A stretch of DNA of 64,000 nucleotides. Source: Anisakis pegreffii. Its lineage: Eukaryota > Nematoda > Chromadorea > Rhabditida > Anisakidae. The notes under the pieces were generated by a model that saw only the letters and a list, made by a program, of their open reading frames with translations, was not told the DNA's origin and made no database searches. The translations under genes were made by a program, and so were the position numbers. This document shows positions 15,768 to 57,000 of this stretch, one piece after another. Numbering within the stretch: position 1 is the stretch's first letter; every line of letters starts with the position of its first letter. The DNA lies in NCBI GenBank assembly GCA_035041965.1, contig JAPYMA010000164.1, forward strand, positions 1 through 64,000. Direction: 5' to 3'.

Positions 15768-17857
15768 TATCTATGACAACAAAAAAGAACTGTTGAAAAT
15801 AATAATCAAAATATTGTCGTTACTATAATCTGATACCGCAATAAAAATAATGATGACAACAATTTCATAATACAATAATTCAATTATCAAATCATAATGC
15901 CATAATCAGAACGTTAACGACCATAATTGCAGTCATGATATATTATGTAATAATAGCAACATTAACAGAGAAATCACTGGTACTGTTGCCTGATAACCGG
16001 TTCTATTAGAATATTAATTATGAAATGACATGTATGAAACAGTTTGTTGCTTCCTCGCATGACAATTTACATGTGTATTATAATAATGTTTTGAGAGGCA
16101 TCCATAGAACATATTCAATTACACCACTATCGGTACCGCTCCCATTCAACAGACGACTGTAATTACATCAGCACTACAATATCAGTACTCGTCATAATCT
16201 GACAATGAGTATTAACGGTAACATGAAAACAATGCTCATACTGATAATTACTAATGTTGTCATTATAAGGGTGATGAGAAAAAATGGCGAAAACTGCAAT
16301 AACAACGTACCTATTGCGGTTTCATTGCTTGATTATCGCAATGAGAAGCCGTACGATTTGTGTCTGTTTAAGAACTGTAAACACGAGAGGAGGTTCTCAG
16401 ACTGAAGTCATATGATTTACTGCATACATAAACAATCAAGAAAACAAATCATTCCAACACAACAATCAATCTCACTTAATATTTTCGAATTTCAATAAAA
16501 CATGAAAAATGACACTCTTGTTGATACTGTCACACTATAGATCGTTAATATAATGCAATCAAGTGATGATTATCATCGAATTAGCAAAGAAGAACCAATG
16601 GTGTGCTCATAGCGAAGCACATGTGTCCGAATCCGATTGCGCAACACTAATTGGACATGTCAACTTCAACAACAATTTCTTCATGCTCTTAAAACATACT
16701 TCTGAAAGAAAGTCAGCACAATGGATAAGTGCAACAACCAACGACTGAATGAATCATTCATCACGAAGGCGAATGAGTTCAAATGAATGAATTCAGTTTA
16801 GATGGGCATATTTCGTGAAGAAAGTTGAACTGCGCGCCGACAGCAAGCAAAAATGAACTTTGACAACACTCACATAATAAGTCGGTTTCGATTTTTTTTC
16901 ATCGACAAATTTTCACTTGGGAAGTTCATTTGGAAGAGCAGTTGAAAGAACGAGTTGTTGTATGAGCAAAAAAATTTTCTTGTCTAATAAAATAACAGAT
17001 ACATTGCACGTTTCGATGAGAAAGCGATCGAGAGATGGAAGTTTCGCACTTTTCCAGTATTTCTGATTGACATTGCTTCGCAAAAGCACCAAAAGATCAT
17101 GATAAAGAGATGATAAAGAGTGCAAGCTCAACTCAAAATGCGATTGATTCAGTTCAAACTGAATTCCTCATTGAATATTCCGAAACTCAAAGGACGGATA
17201 CAAAACTAGGTTCAACATTCGGATTGAAATGCCGAATTTTGCACTGGAAACATTGAAATTTGCAAATTTTCATCGGTGAATTGAGATTCTGCATTATCGC
17301 CTGATAACAAATGCAATTTCATGTTCGAACATCACCCAACGTTCACTTTTGGTGTGCTTCCCAACGAAGATGGTTGGGCATCAATGCAGTTAGTATTCAC
17401 TTACGAATAAAGCTCGCAGAGCGATTCAATTTCCTCTATGAAGATGCTGGTGAACGATTGTCAGCCTAGTTTGACCAAGAGGCAGCTTAAAATCTTATTC
17501 GAGTGATCTTGATTTCGCAAGCTGTCTGAGTTCGAGAGTTGTCTTCTTATTAAACGATAATTTGGGGCGTTGGCTGAATTTCTTTATATTGAGCTGAGTA
17601 TGTGCCGAGAGTGAACACAATGCTTTTGAAAGCACTCGTTCATTCCGTTCAACGTTACTGAGTATTTCTTGCAATCAATATCCAGGACGTAATCAACTCT
17701 CTCTCAAGAGATATCAACTTGTTTGATATACCGTAGATATAATCAACCTTTTGAAATACCTTTAAGGTGATAAACGGCAGATGGCAATACCCATATGATT
17801 AAGGGGGGAGGAGAAACGTTTACATATGCCATCGTTTCGAAAAGTAACGCAGACTGA
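15768..17857. other. no supported gene
   Basis: AT-rich with ATAATA/AACAAT-type low-complexity stretches (15780-16250). Short open frames on both strands lack coding character. The missing first exon of the survivin-type gene may lie in the right part of this stretch. Confidence 0.4.
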
Positions 17858-18127
17858 GCATCATTTGAACCACTGAATCGTCAAGTACGATACCACTGCA
17901 ATTCACTCACTTCATGCGCAAACCTTTCATTAGTTTGGTTGTTCGGCAAATTTCAAATTCTTGCAGAAATTGTTGCCACATCGAACTCAGTGCGTACGGC
18001 TATTACCGATACGAGTGATTTCCGTGTGAAAGGTGATGGCGGTTGCATTACGCCGTTGATTTCAAAACGATTTACAACGCAGAATCAAGAGAGCCTCAAA
18101 GCTGAACTGTTTTCTTTTATCGTTCAG

Positions 18128-19261
18128 TCATATAGTCCATATTTTTTCTATGCTAACCGATTGAAATCGTTCACATCGAGATGGCCGCATCGTATCGATA
18201 ATTTATCACCTCAAAAGGTTCGTTTGCACATCGATGCAATCGATTTTTCGCATGATATTCTCTTGTTGACGCTCACAAACAAACCTCTTTGGCATCAAAT
18301 TTTTCATGAGCCGTTAGTTACTGACATGAAGTGAAGCTCTGTGTTAACTTTGTCTGTGCGCAAAGAAATTCGTTAAATGCGGTAATAATGTTTGCAGTAG
18401 GTAGCAATTTCATACGCACTAGGACAGAATTATGTATTATAGTATTTCATTCAGAAAAAATTATAGTAAAGAGACTGGTAATACGGGTCACTTGATTGTT
18501 ATCAATGTTGGCACATATGAATAATTGTCCAAAATTGCAATCAACAAGCATGCAAAATGTGATCATATCAAAATTGGTTATCCAATAAAACAATTAATTG
18601 AGTGTTACGGCAATATGCTGTGCAGTTTGACTCGTATTTGCAGATGGCAGAGGCAGGTTTCTTCTACTGCCCAGGCAGAACTAAGCAAGATGCAGATAAT
18701 GTAAAATGTCCGTTTTGTCTCAAGGAACTGACGCATTGGGAGCCAACTGACAATCCCATGTAAGCGACTGCTTCTATTTGATACGATGCAGTGCTTTATC
18801 AACAGCCGCTAATCGCATCCACTATTCTACTCACAATTGTAGTGTGGAACACAGAAAACGTCAGAACGGATGCTACTTCATGCAGTTAAATGCGAAAGAA
18901 CGAGATTTTACGATGCATGACTTCTTGTTGCTCATATCTCAAAGACACGCCTCTCGGCTGGTGAGTTAATTTATTTATCGGAGACTGTTCAAGAAACGAA
19001 ACGCATTCACTATCGGCAATTTAAATACTATTACTTCGGTTGTTTCGTTAAGGAGTGATCATGCTCGTATAAACTTTCTTATAGGCAAAAACTTGCTCTC
19101 AGTTTATCGAAAATATGAGAGCAAGTGCTGAACTTATGAGTGACACATTAATGAAGGTGAAGCATGACCTGTACAATGATGGTCAGGTGAATGCGAAAAA
19201 ATGTACTGGTTCGAAAGGGAGAAACAAGAAAAAAGTGATGAAAAACTCGAGAAAGAAATGA
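18128..19261 (+). CDS. bir-1: survivin-type BIR protein (BIR-1), first exon unresolved
   Basis: Four coding exons in phase: 18128-18217, 18644-18759, 18843-18960, 19085-19261. The BIR domain reads FYANRLKSFTSRWP ... LSPQK, then MAEAGFFYCPGR, then the zinc motif C-x2-C-x16-H-x6-C (VKCPFC ... IVEH ... GCYF), all ligands present. A helix typical of survivin follows (KERDFTMHDFLLLISQRHA), then a Lys-rich end (KKKVMKNSRKK). Survivin/BIR-1 works in the chromosomal passenger complex with Aurora B and INCENP in chromosome segregation and cytokinesis; it has one BIR and no RING, as here. The start is not resolved: the frame is open upstream to 17858 but has no in-frame ATG, so a short first exon must lie further up. 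The acceptor chosen for the first listed exon is TCGTTCAG; TTGCAG at about 17965 is an alternative. Domain call firm, 5' end not. Confidence 0.88.
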
Positions 19262-19370
19262 GATCGTGATGTGCTCCAATTCATGTGAAGATTTCATGTG
19301 GAACTTGTGTAGATTCGTTGCAATTTACTGCTGATTATTATCACTTTTTGAATCACTTCATTTGTGTGCA

Positions 19371-19552
19371 AATGTTCCATTGTAATCCTTTGCAAATATT
19401 TTGTTCTGAATGAACTCAATTTTAATGTTAACATACACATGGTTATTGTTTGGTGTCTATACATGTTCAATATTTTGGTTGTTGTTTCAGTAATGTTCCA
19501 TTGCGGACTTGTAACTATGATGAACTGAATTTTATTGTTGACATACACAAGA
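19371..19552. repeat. imperfect direct repeat in the bir-1 3' region
   Basis: Two diverged copies (19371-19441 and 19492-19552) share ATGTTCCATTG, TGAACT(C/G)AATTTTA and TGTT(A/G)ACATACACA in the same order. Probably a local duplication in the 3' flank or UTR. Confidence 0.5.
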
Positions 19553-19568
19553 TCCTAGCGTGGGGCCA

Positions 19569-19585
19569 AATAAATGGACAATAAA
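19569..19585 (+). other. polyadenylation signals, probably of bir-1
   Basis: Two AATAAA hexamers at 19569-19574 and 19580-19585, about 310 bases past the bir-1 stop and before the tRNA gene. Use is inferred. Confidence 0.4.
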
Positions 19586-19736
19586 GTGATTGAAACTGAT
19601 TCCTTTTATGGATCTCACATTTATTTGTTGGCTTTTTGATTATTGTTACTAAACTTTCAACCACAGTAAATCATTGATCAGAGAGGTTTTCTATTGATGG
19701 TGTGAATTTAAAGGAAATGAGAAGTTCCATAACGTG

Positions 19737-19808
19737 GCCTCATTGGCTCAGGGGCAGAGCGTCTGTCTCGTAAACAGAAGGTCGCTGGTTCGATTCCAGC
19801 ATGAGGCA
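19737..19808 (+). tRNA. tRNA-Thr (anticodon CGT)
   Basis: A complete 72-base cloverleaf without an intron: acceptor stem GCCTCAT/ATGAGGC (7 of 7 pairs), D stem GCTC/GAGC, anticodon stem TCTGT/ACAGA with loop CTCGTAA (anticodon CGT, reading ACG threonine codons), variable loop AGGTC, T stem GCTGG/CCAGC with loop TTCGATT, discriminator A. The internal A box (TGGCTCAGGGG) and B box (GGTTCGATTCC) are intact and a TTTT pol III terminator follows at 19813-19816. CCA is not encoded, as usual in eukaryotes. It looks functional. Confidence 0.95.
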
Positions 19809-19812
19809 ATTC

Positions 19813-19816
19813 TTTT
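19813..19816 (+). terminator. pol III terminator of tRNA-Thr
   Basis: TTTT four bases after the discriminator base of the tRNA. Confidence 0.75.
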
Positions 19817-22800
19817 GCACAATATATCATTTTATTGAAGCGGTAGTCTTTTAATGGTGAAGAATTAAACTGGAAAAACATTTTACCGATGCTAGCCGAC
19901 ACGAATTCTACCCGATGCTTAGGGAGTATGATTAATATCTCAGCACATTCAGGTTCCATGGGAATGACTGTTCGAAACGCTGACTGTTCTCCACAGATTC
20001 TTTATAGGTCGACGCAAATGCAATGTTGCGTCGATGTATGCACAAAACGATCTTGTCCTCGAGACTCTCGAAATTTCGTCCAATTAACTTTCCTTACAAG
20101 GCAGATTTCGGGCAATATTTGTTTGCGAAACATCACAAATAAAAATTCTTAATTGAAATCCTCAAAACTGTACCCTCCAACGATTAAGGTGGTCGCAGTT
20201 TCACATTCCTCTTATCAACCACTGCATTTCAGCAATAAACCAGAAGACAGTCGAGGAACTGTTAAAGTCTGCTATCAATAATTCGTCAGTAATATCAAGA
20301 AAAATTACCTCCCCAGACCAAAAACCATTCCGAAAGCACTGTTAATGAACTATGGAAGAATTATGTGAAAAAAAATCAGTCAACATTAAATTGTCAGTCT
20401 CTTCGCTTCATTTATGACATTCTTACAATTAGATTCTTCATAAGTGCGACTTGTGAGAATGAATCATTGTTGTAATAATACAATCGCATACATACATATT
20501 ATCGACTGATCAGGTCAGTTTACTTGTGTACTTTTCAATTCGTTATACTATGTCATCTGATTGTTGACAATACTACTGCAATACCAGAAATTCTGTTTCC
20601 AAACTCACTATATGCTCATAGTCAGTGACATTAATCGTAAGGTACGTAACATTAAGTAATTGTAACGCAAATTCGAAACAGTCCAATCTGAGCGAGTCGC
20701 TCTGAAGTTTTTCCTATTATATCAAGAAGTTCACTATAGCTTTCCTGTCTCATCGTAGACCCGCTAAATCTCCACCAACTAATATTGTAATTGACTGTGG
20801 CGTTTTAACGTCTACGGTGCTAATATATTTTCAGTGCCTTATGTCGGCCAGTCATTCAATTAAGTTACTTGTTTCATCGTTGTACCTGAGTCTCTGTTCT
20901 TACTGAAAACTGATTATTATTGTATTGAGGAGAGGAAAGCTATCATCACTTCTCATCTTCTTCAATAAAATAGGAAAAACTTAAGAGCGGTTCGCTCAGA
21001 CTAAACTATTTCGACTGCCCAATACTACACAACTCCTCACATATTTCCCGCAGCGGTGTTACTGTTAAAACGATTTCTTTACGATTGTCAATAACAACTT
21101 CGATTATAAGGCAGTTTATTGACCGAGAAATAATGTATAATAAAAATAATATTAATAATAAATAACATCAATAATGAAAAAACGTTAATATCGATGACAC
21201 TAACAATAATATTAAAAAGTATGATAATGATAATATAAACAGAGACAAAGTTAACGAGAATAAAACTCACTATAATGTAAGATTATCACGTGAAAGAGAT
21301 TTGGGGAAAAACTTTCGAGAAAAATTTTGAGGAAAAATAATCACTCAAATCAACTTCCAACGAGTCAAATTAAACCGAACACTGAAAAAGGATGCGAAGA
21401 TTTCACAAAATCTGAACTCTCTACAAAATGCGTAAAAATATACCGAAATACATTCATTCGAAACACCACGATTGAACCACCAAAACCAAAACTAAACGAT
21501 GCACAGTTAAACTCAATTATCTTCTTTTTCAGATCTTCACACAACAATACAATATCTCAATCAATACAAATAAAGAGCATACACAAACGATCCACAAGAA
21601 CCTTTGAAGCTGAGTCTCAGATCACTCAATTTCGGCTGTTTATCAATTTTCTTTTTCACATCTACTTTAACTCACTTGAAATACTCTCGCTCTTCACTCA
21701 CTCGAGATCATCTTTATCACTGCTAATGTGCTTATATCAAATGCTTATATCGTTCTACAAATAATTACCGTTCAATTACGCATCGAATGACTACCGCTCT
21801 TATTTCAATGATTATCAATTACTATTCGTCAAGTGAAATGATTAAACACTAAACTATTTCACCGCTACCGCCACAAAAGATTTTTTTAAGGAGCCAAAAT
21901 AAAATAAAAACATAATTGAGGTTGAAGTATCGTTGCAACATGATAACATCAACGACAGCAAATCAATGATCAAGACGAATTTCAACTGAAAAATGCAGAT
22001 AAAAATCATCACTAAACTGATCCAATAATGAGTAGTCAAAGTTGTGCTATTAAACAGTCACAACAACAACAACTCTACTTTATAAATGAACGAAATGAAT
22101 GAAACGAAGCGCCAACGAACAATGAATCAAAAAAGTTTGCAGTAATCGAACGAATTAAACACTAAACAACAAACGAAAATAATCGAATAAACAACAATGA
22201 ACGACGCTTAAAACAAGAATCACCCAATTCAAATGCGCACAATTTATTAAACAAACGAACAACGGCGCTTTGAATTCAAACACATTTCTCAAGAACAAAT
22301 TCAAATATCAAGTGGCAAAACAGAACACGAACAATCTCAATTACAGTTGCAAACAATATGATCGATCAGTCCATAAAACCAGAAATCCCCTGGCATTTTG
22401 TACCGTATGTTTCATTCAAAAATAACACTACAGCTCCTAAATTCTCAACTAGTCAAACCAATTTTGTGTCAACGTATTTTCTGGTTTATTCAACAACATC
22501 AGTCTGAACGAATTTGTTGAAAATCTCTCCTCACTTTACAGAAAATTCTCTTCCGTACCTTCTCTTAATGGACGTTTTTTCCATTGTTTCTAGGTTCGGT
22601 GAGCAGCAATAATTGCATTCTTGCTTGCCCTCTCCCTCCCATTAACCGATTCAATGAAAGGAATCTGTTCATTCAAACTAAAACTTCTTTCATTAATTCC
22701 AATCAATGAGATAGAAGAAAGCATTTTCCATAACTCCGTTCCTTATGAATGTTCTCGTGAAATTCAAATCAAAATTTCCAAAAAAACTTTCCTCGCTGAT

Positions 22801-24298
22801 GATAATATCAATTCATATTTATTCACATTTCTAGCATGCAATCAGAACATACACATAGAGCAACGAGAAGAGAAATGAAACGAACGAGTTAGAAAAATGA
22901 AATGTAACACAATAAAACGAAAATCATGAAGGAAATCAATTCAAGAACATCACTATTTTGCAGTAGTATAAAACCAAAACATAACATCAATATGATATAA
23001 TCTGCTATTTCAATAGATCAATAAAGTATTATCTATTAACGATCTGATCTCATCTAACCATTTTTGATCCTATACATCGTTCATATGATGAGTATAAGAT
23101 CGAAACACACACAGAGGCGAAATAAACAGCAACAAAAGATAAAGTATGAAAGGGATATCGTATTTGTAAATGCCAATCAAAAAGATCTCCGTAACTGACT
23201 GATCGATAGTGAGCTTGAGTTTGCAATCAAGCAAGCTCCATATAATGAGATAAAGTTCACCCACTTAAGCATCATTTAGCTGATCAACATCCACAAAAAC
23301 TTCAACGTTACAATGGATGTTTAACAGAGGACGAGCTTCCATCCAGAAAACTGACACAATCCTTAATGTACCATTATTATATCCACAAAAAATCACATTT
23401 TTCATCAACAAATAAAACGCTTATTCTCCTTTCCAGTTGAACACGACGCATACGATACACATTCGCTCATTTCAAGGACCCATGCTCACAACATAGCCAC
23501 TACACGAACTGAACCTTCCAGCTTGTCGACCAATTATAATATATGGACTGTCCTCATGCTTACGCGCAATAATTTCAATCTATCACACGAACTGAAGGTT
23601 CCCCGAAGAATGAACAGAGATTGCTCAATTTTCTCCAAACCATCCACCGTACATAACAACACACCTAGAGATCATTACTATGAACATTATCATTATTATT
23701 TCCACAAATCAAACACGCTTGAACATTCATTATCAAGGTCATACGAACAAATAAACTTGAACATTCATTATAATATGCACATCAAATCATACAAACAACC
23801 AACACCTCATCACCAGTTTTCTTCGTCAATTCTGCTCATCAACTTCTCTATACTGCAGTTCCCCTGAATATCCAAAAGGACTGTTTGTGATAAGTTTCCG
23901 TGACCCTGTAAATGTTCGTTTAAAATGATAAATTGCAAAAAAAGAGGAGCTGTTGAATGTAAGTAGGTTGAGAACAAGGGAATTATAGCAATAGTAATGA
24001 GGATAATTAATAAACGAATGACAACAATAATAATCAAGAGTGTACAATCAATGATAAGAACAACGAAATCAATGAGTTATAATGATAACAGAACAATCTC
24101 AGTTAAAATGTAATCATTACGACAAATTATCAGGATAAAACACAAACGACACCAATCATAATGATAACGACCATAACAAACACCCATGCCAGGCTTAAAG
24201 GATGTCAAAATTACACAGTGAGTGTTATCTATTCAAAGGAAAATTCTAATTGAGATGATGAACCGACGGGCCTGCCGCAATTTGGCCGGTAAATGGAC
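19817..24298. other. intergenic region, nothing firm
   Basis: About 4.5 kb between the tRNA and the 3' end of smk-1. AT-rich with AATAAT and ATAACA low-complexity runs (21120-21260, 23990-24190). Open frames such as 19889-20152, 21327-21764 and 23523-23867 (plus) have no supporting splice sites or recognisable sequence. Confidence 0.45.
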
Positions 24299-51710
<27,412 letters not shown>

Positions 51711-53929
51711 TATTGCTAACTGTGCACAATAGTAATATTGTGGTGTATAACCAAATTATTATTGGTACCAAGTTTAAATTTGTTGAAATAGCACCAAACC
51801 AATCGATCAGAAACGACGATAATAGCGCCAAAATATATATACAGTTCAATAATGCCGTATAATTTTTTCTTCCTCTCCAAGATCAGTGCCTTCCAACTGG
51901 AAACGAGGTACAAAAACTGCTTAAATATTATTTTTGAATCATGACACAGTTACATTGTACTTTTTATTTTCATTCGAATCGTCAAAACTTTTGCATTCGT
52001 TCACAATCACGCATATATTTGACTAGCTTTCGCGTGTACTGAATGAAAAACACAACAGAACAATGCGCGATTGTGGGAATTAAAGAAATCGAAACAAGAT
52101 GGGTGAAAATACAAACAAGGAAGCCATAATTGCTTACTGACAGACGAAAAAATATTTCAGATGCAGAATCGAGCTACGCATTACTAGACATCTTTCAATG
52201 TTTGCGTTTCTTGCGCACAAGCATGCTCAGACCGATGTCGTGTGATGACTCGTACTCCTACACACACAAAAACGAGATCGTTCATTGACGCAAATATCAA
52301 AATCACTTCCAGTTTGCAAGAAAAAACAACCGAATGAAATAGAAGCATTTTATGGAAAACAGTTGTACACACAATTAACTACTGGCACTAATTCAATGAT
52401 GAATATAACTCTTACTGAAATATAAAAAAAGTCGAAATTTTATGAATGAATATCGATTGAATGAATACGTCGACAGGCGTAGTAATTCACTGCCAATGAT
52501 TCACTAGTCCATATGAATTACGCAGTTTCGAGAGGTAGTGACTGAAAAATTTTACGCAATCGAATGGGATTTCGAAAATAATTCCACAACACTGATTCAG
52601 AGCAAGTGATCTGAATTAAAATTTACCACAATATTACAAGTTTTTTCCCATCGTTAATTCAAGTAACTTTCGCATTCGTATCGGTAAATTCCTAGACAAT
52701 TTTTCTAGACTGAGTTCTACTTTTCAAAAACTTTCGAATACACATTCAGTATATTCCTTTTTTCTGCGATGGCGAGCTCAGCGTATTTTTAACATTCCAA
52801 ATATGGATTGGATTCTCATTCATGATGCTAATCTCCATTCACTAATGCATCAAAAACTCATTCACTACATGCACGTATTACTACAGAAAAAAAATGTTTG
52901 TTGAAAAAAATGCTCATCATCAACCATTAAAAAATTACGTACAACAAATTTTTCTTCTTTACAAATTGAAACATTGGAACATATTTGCAATAATGAAACG
53001 CATTCACACCTTTCATTATTGCAAAACAATGCAATTCATTCAAAAACTTCATGTTGGAGGTGCGAATTACACTGTATGGATGCAATAAAAAATATACAAA
53101 AAATCAACAAAAAATATGCACAAGGGTCCAAAAATAATCACATTTCAGAAAAATTTTCAGAACTGCTACCAGAGCATATAGTCAACATCGATACGAACTC
53201 CGGGTTAATGGCCAGTGTCAGAGCTATCACAGATATGAAAGTGAATAGATGTCATGTGAATTCTGGATGTCTACGAGGATTCATCCAGAGATAATGATGC
53301 TTTTTAGACGAGCTGGTAACTTGCGATACGTGCAACAGTAATTCATAAATTCTCATTTAGCGACACACTATTGTAGCAAACGATTGATGATAAGATCAGC
53401 GCTCAAGTGGGTAATATCCAGTGGACATTTGATGAACAGTCGAAGAACAAAAAAATTTCCTAAAGGAAATCGATGAACAAAACGAACTTCCAACGTCAAT
53501 AACTGGTTCTCTGCTGAAATGCTCCAACGAAACACCGTCATTATATGTAAAATGAAATCATGTTTGTTGATTACGTAATTCTAAACCTTACTTTTACATA
53601 CGAAATAACAAGATTAATAATGTTGCCGCCAGAATACACACAGATAATAATTCAAGCATACAGCTGAAAAGAAAGATGATAACGGGCACGACAAAACTTG
53701 TGCAGGAAACTTGATAGGAATTCTGAACAACAAAATTGATATACGTATATAGTAAAGAATTGATTTATATCATATAAAATGGCAATGCAGTTGAATTGAT
53801 TCATTTAATTGATTGTGGCGATTAGTCTCGAGAAATTTGCTATGCTCGTCAACAATCCCGTACCACATTCATTTCGCATGATATCGTGGAATTTGGAAGT
53901 TGGCACCTCAATGCTACATACACAAACAC
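51711..53929. other. upstream of smk-1, nothing firm
   Basis: AT-rich. A plus-strand frame open at about 52974-53294 (includes SEKFSELLPEHIVNIDTNSG) has a protein-like composition and several cysteines, but no start, splice site or family that I recognise. Confidence 0.35.
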
Positions 53930-54075
53930 GCACACCTGTATATACACCCACTCTCACGTTAAAATCACCCACAAACGCCCGCCGTGTTGACGTCACTTTC
54001 ACCTTAATATTCATAACCGGTACGCAACGCAACGCTTCGCCGTTTCTCCATCCTCACTCGCTGCCAGACGCGCGC
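53930..54075. promoter_or_regulatory. CpG-rich patch with a CRE palindrome
   Basis: A locally GC-rich stretch with many CpGs (ACGCCCGCCG, ACGCAACGCAACGC, GACGCGCGC) holds a perfect TGACGTCA at 53988-53995. It lies 2.2 kb upstream of the smk-1 start codon and may mark its promoter or an enhancer. No transcription start can be seen. Confidence 0.3.
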
Positions 54076-57000
54076 TAATCCATTTCATCAATGGTCTTGA
54101 GCGGAACGTTGAGTATTTGAAAAGTGATTGATTCAAGAAACCACTGCTATTCATTGCACGACGGCCTTTCCTTCTGAAGTTCTTAGGTTAACGTTGGAGA
54201 GGAGGTGTCCTGGTTGCATGCAAATCGCAACTTTTCGACCAATTAGCACTCATACGAATCGTCTGTTCTTGCTTCGTTCAACACATTAGTGCAGGAAATT
54301 TTATAAGAACAACAGCACCCACGAGCAAGCTGTTTCAATCAAACGTGGTTCAAAAGGGACGGAACTTCGTTTCAGTTGAATGTAGAAGAATTAGTATCGC
54401 GTGAAATCATAAGATAAAATTTGAATAGCACTTGTTCACATCACGATCGCACCACCAGTTTATGTGACGAAAGGAGATAAAAGTGGTTTCGCCAAAACGG
54501 TATTGAAGAAGTGATATCCTTTGCGTCGGACACACTTTGAACTGAACGGATATACTTTTTTTCACATCATATAACTTCAATACACATTACATACGGGGTG
54601 TATATCACAGTGAATATGTTAATATGCATCCTTGAGACAATGTTTAAGGCTTATGCGAGTGTCGCATTGCACAGTCGTGTACACTGTATGCAGGGAAAGA
54701 TTTAAGCAATGAGACGTTTTTCGAATTGGAGTTTCACGATTTTGAAATTTGCTTCAACTGAGCCACTTCCTAATCATTCGGCCGTAATTCATTTGCATAT
54801 TCTGCCAGAATCATGATTCAATTTGCAAATTTCAATTGAACTTGGGTCAGTTCTAGTGTATGCTGCCTAGTATATTGAGTGAATCTTTGCCTCACGAAAC
54901 ACATGCGTTATTTAATCATAAGTCACACAACGCATATATTCAATTTTTGTGAATACTAGCACCTGACGGGGAGACGTTCTAATGTTAGCATGTGTATTCG
55001 ACGTTCGCTACTCCTAAGGGACAGGTTGTTTACAATTACATATGACGTTGTAATGTTTTTCAAGCAGGAGATTATCAAGTAGACTTTCTCAAAGAATGTC
55101 TCTTGGAAGTAGCGAACGTCGAATTCTGGCTGCGTCGAAAAATATCATCAAAAGTTTTCGTTATAGTCTCATTCTTCTGTTGCTCTTGCGTCATGTGCCT
55201 GCTGCCATCGCATGCACAATCGATTCATCCTGTTAACTCAACCAACCACATGTAGCATAGCCTTCGTAGAAATGCCTACATATGTACCACGATAATAACG
55301 ACACTCCCTTTAACACTTTTAACATTTTCTGTGACTTCATCTCGTAATCACTATTATTCCTTCAATTTTTCAGAAATCGAACAGTTCTCACAAATATAAG
55401 TTTAGTTTAATGCATTCAATTTTGATCAAAACAACCCTTCTTTTCGGTGAGCACCACCTGATGTGTTCAGGGGAGATAGAAATTAAATTGCCTCGTGGGA
55501 ATACGAAGAAGAAGATTAGCGTAGCGAGTGTTTCCATTTAAGCTTTCGCATGAATGAAAACTTTCTTTGAACCATTCATTGCAAATTCGAAATAGCATTT
55601 GTCTCTCACTCGAACTGTTTATTCTCTTCGGAAAATAATCTCAACTGATTTCCTCAAATTTCCTTAAACATTCCTTAAACTGATTTTTTCAACTGGTTGT
55701 TTGCATAATTTCTACAAAGTCTGGTCATGAATAGATTCGTTATTGTTATCCGTAGCGCATCATTATTACTCTATGTTCAATGGGTAAGGAAATGTGCCGA
55801 AGTTGCACCAGCCCCGAAAACATCCACCTAGATCTGCTCAGGTTTAGCCTCGAATTCATGCTCTGATAGAGGAAGAACGGGAAAATTGATTAGCAATTCC
55901 TTCCTCACCTCAAAAAACAGCTTCATATGATTTGCCACTTCGTCTGCAAGGGTTTATTCCACCGTTCCTAGATGGTAGCACTAGAAGTTGTTGCCTCCCG
56001 TGCATAGTCGTGTTGATGATAGACTAACTGTCAACAGCTGTTATCGGTGAGTGGCTGTGTGTTGGACTGTGAAGGAAAATTTGTTTTGAACCTCCGATTC
56101 GACGATTCTTATGCCAAATACATTATTGACATCGTAAAGTTGCACATTTTAAACGACTGCTTCGTAAAGAATATTTTATTTATGGCTTTATTGCAGTTCT
56201 CGGATGGTTTTCAGTTGAAATCGTCTCTTCGAACAGTTTGTTTTCGTTCGTTTTTCGTGTGAAATCTGCTGCTGCAGTGTTATTGGTGGATTGCGATAAT
56301 TTCACAAAATGTTTACAAGGTGCATCTCAAAATCGAGGTGATGAACGCTTTACCTTGATTTTTCTTTGTTTTTTTTCACTCATTTCGTCACTCCGAAACT
56401 ATTCTAGTCGCAGCCATCCGGGCAAGTTTTTTCCTGACCGAATTTTTTCCTGACCTTACTGTTCTCCGTGCTCTTCAGTATTCGTTTTAAACAACGAGAA
56501 CCTCACCTTTCGACTTAACGAGGGTTTTGACTCGTTTTGGTATCAGCCATCAGGGTTTGGCAATTAATTGTCCGTGAATGACTGACCAGTTTGATAAAGA
56601 TCGTGTCTGCATAAAGTAGCAAATTCTTTCAATCCATCAAGCGTTCATGATTGAGGCTTGAATCAGTTTTTGTAGATTGCCTACAAACATCACAAAGCAA
56701 ATGGAACTGATTCGTTATAATTCCTCAAATGCTGTGCCGAAGAAAGGAAGTGTCGGAAGAAAGTTGTTTGTGGGTAAGACAGAAATTGATCATTTGAAGC
56801 GCTGTAGTTGACAGTATTCCTTGGAATTTGAGAATATAAGCAGATCTCAGCTAAATCAGAATGACCCAACGAAACAGGCGACATCATGGGAAGAAATGAA
56901 AGATAAGACTGCAAAATAATAGGAAAATTCTTAAATCGACCTGAAGTCATTTGAATTTAGTGTCAATTTGGAATTTTGGTCCTCTCTTTGGAAAAAGTCT

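Noticed and set aside
17858..19808. Operon linking bir-1 with neighbours
   Set aside because: The nearest recognised genes are far away or on the other strand, and no short intergenic spacing typical of nematode operons is present.
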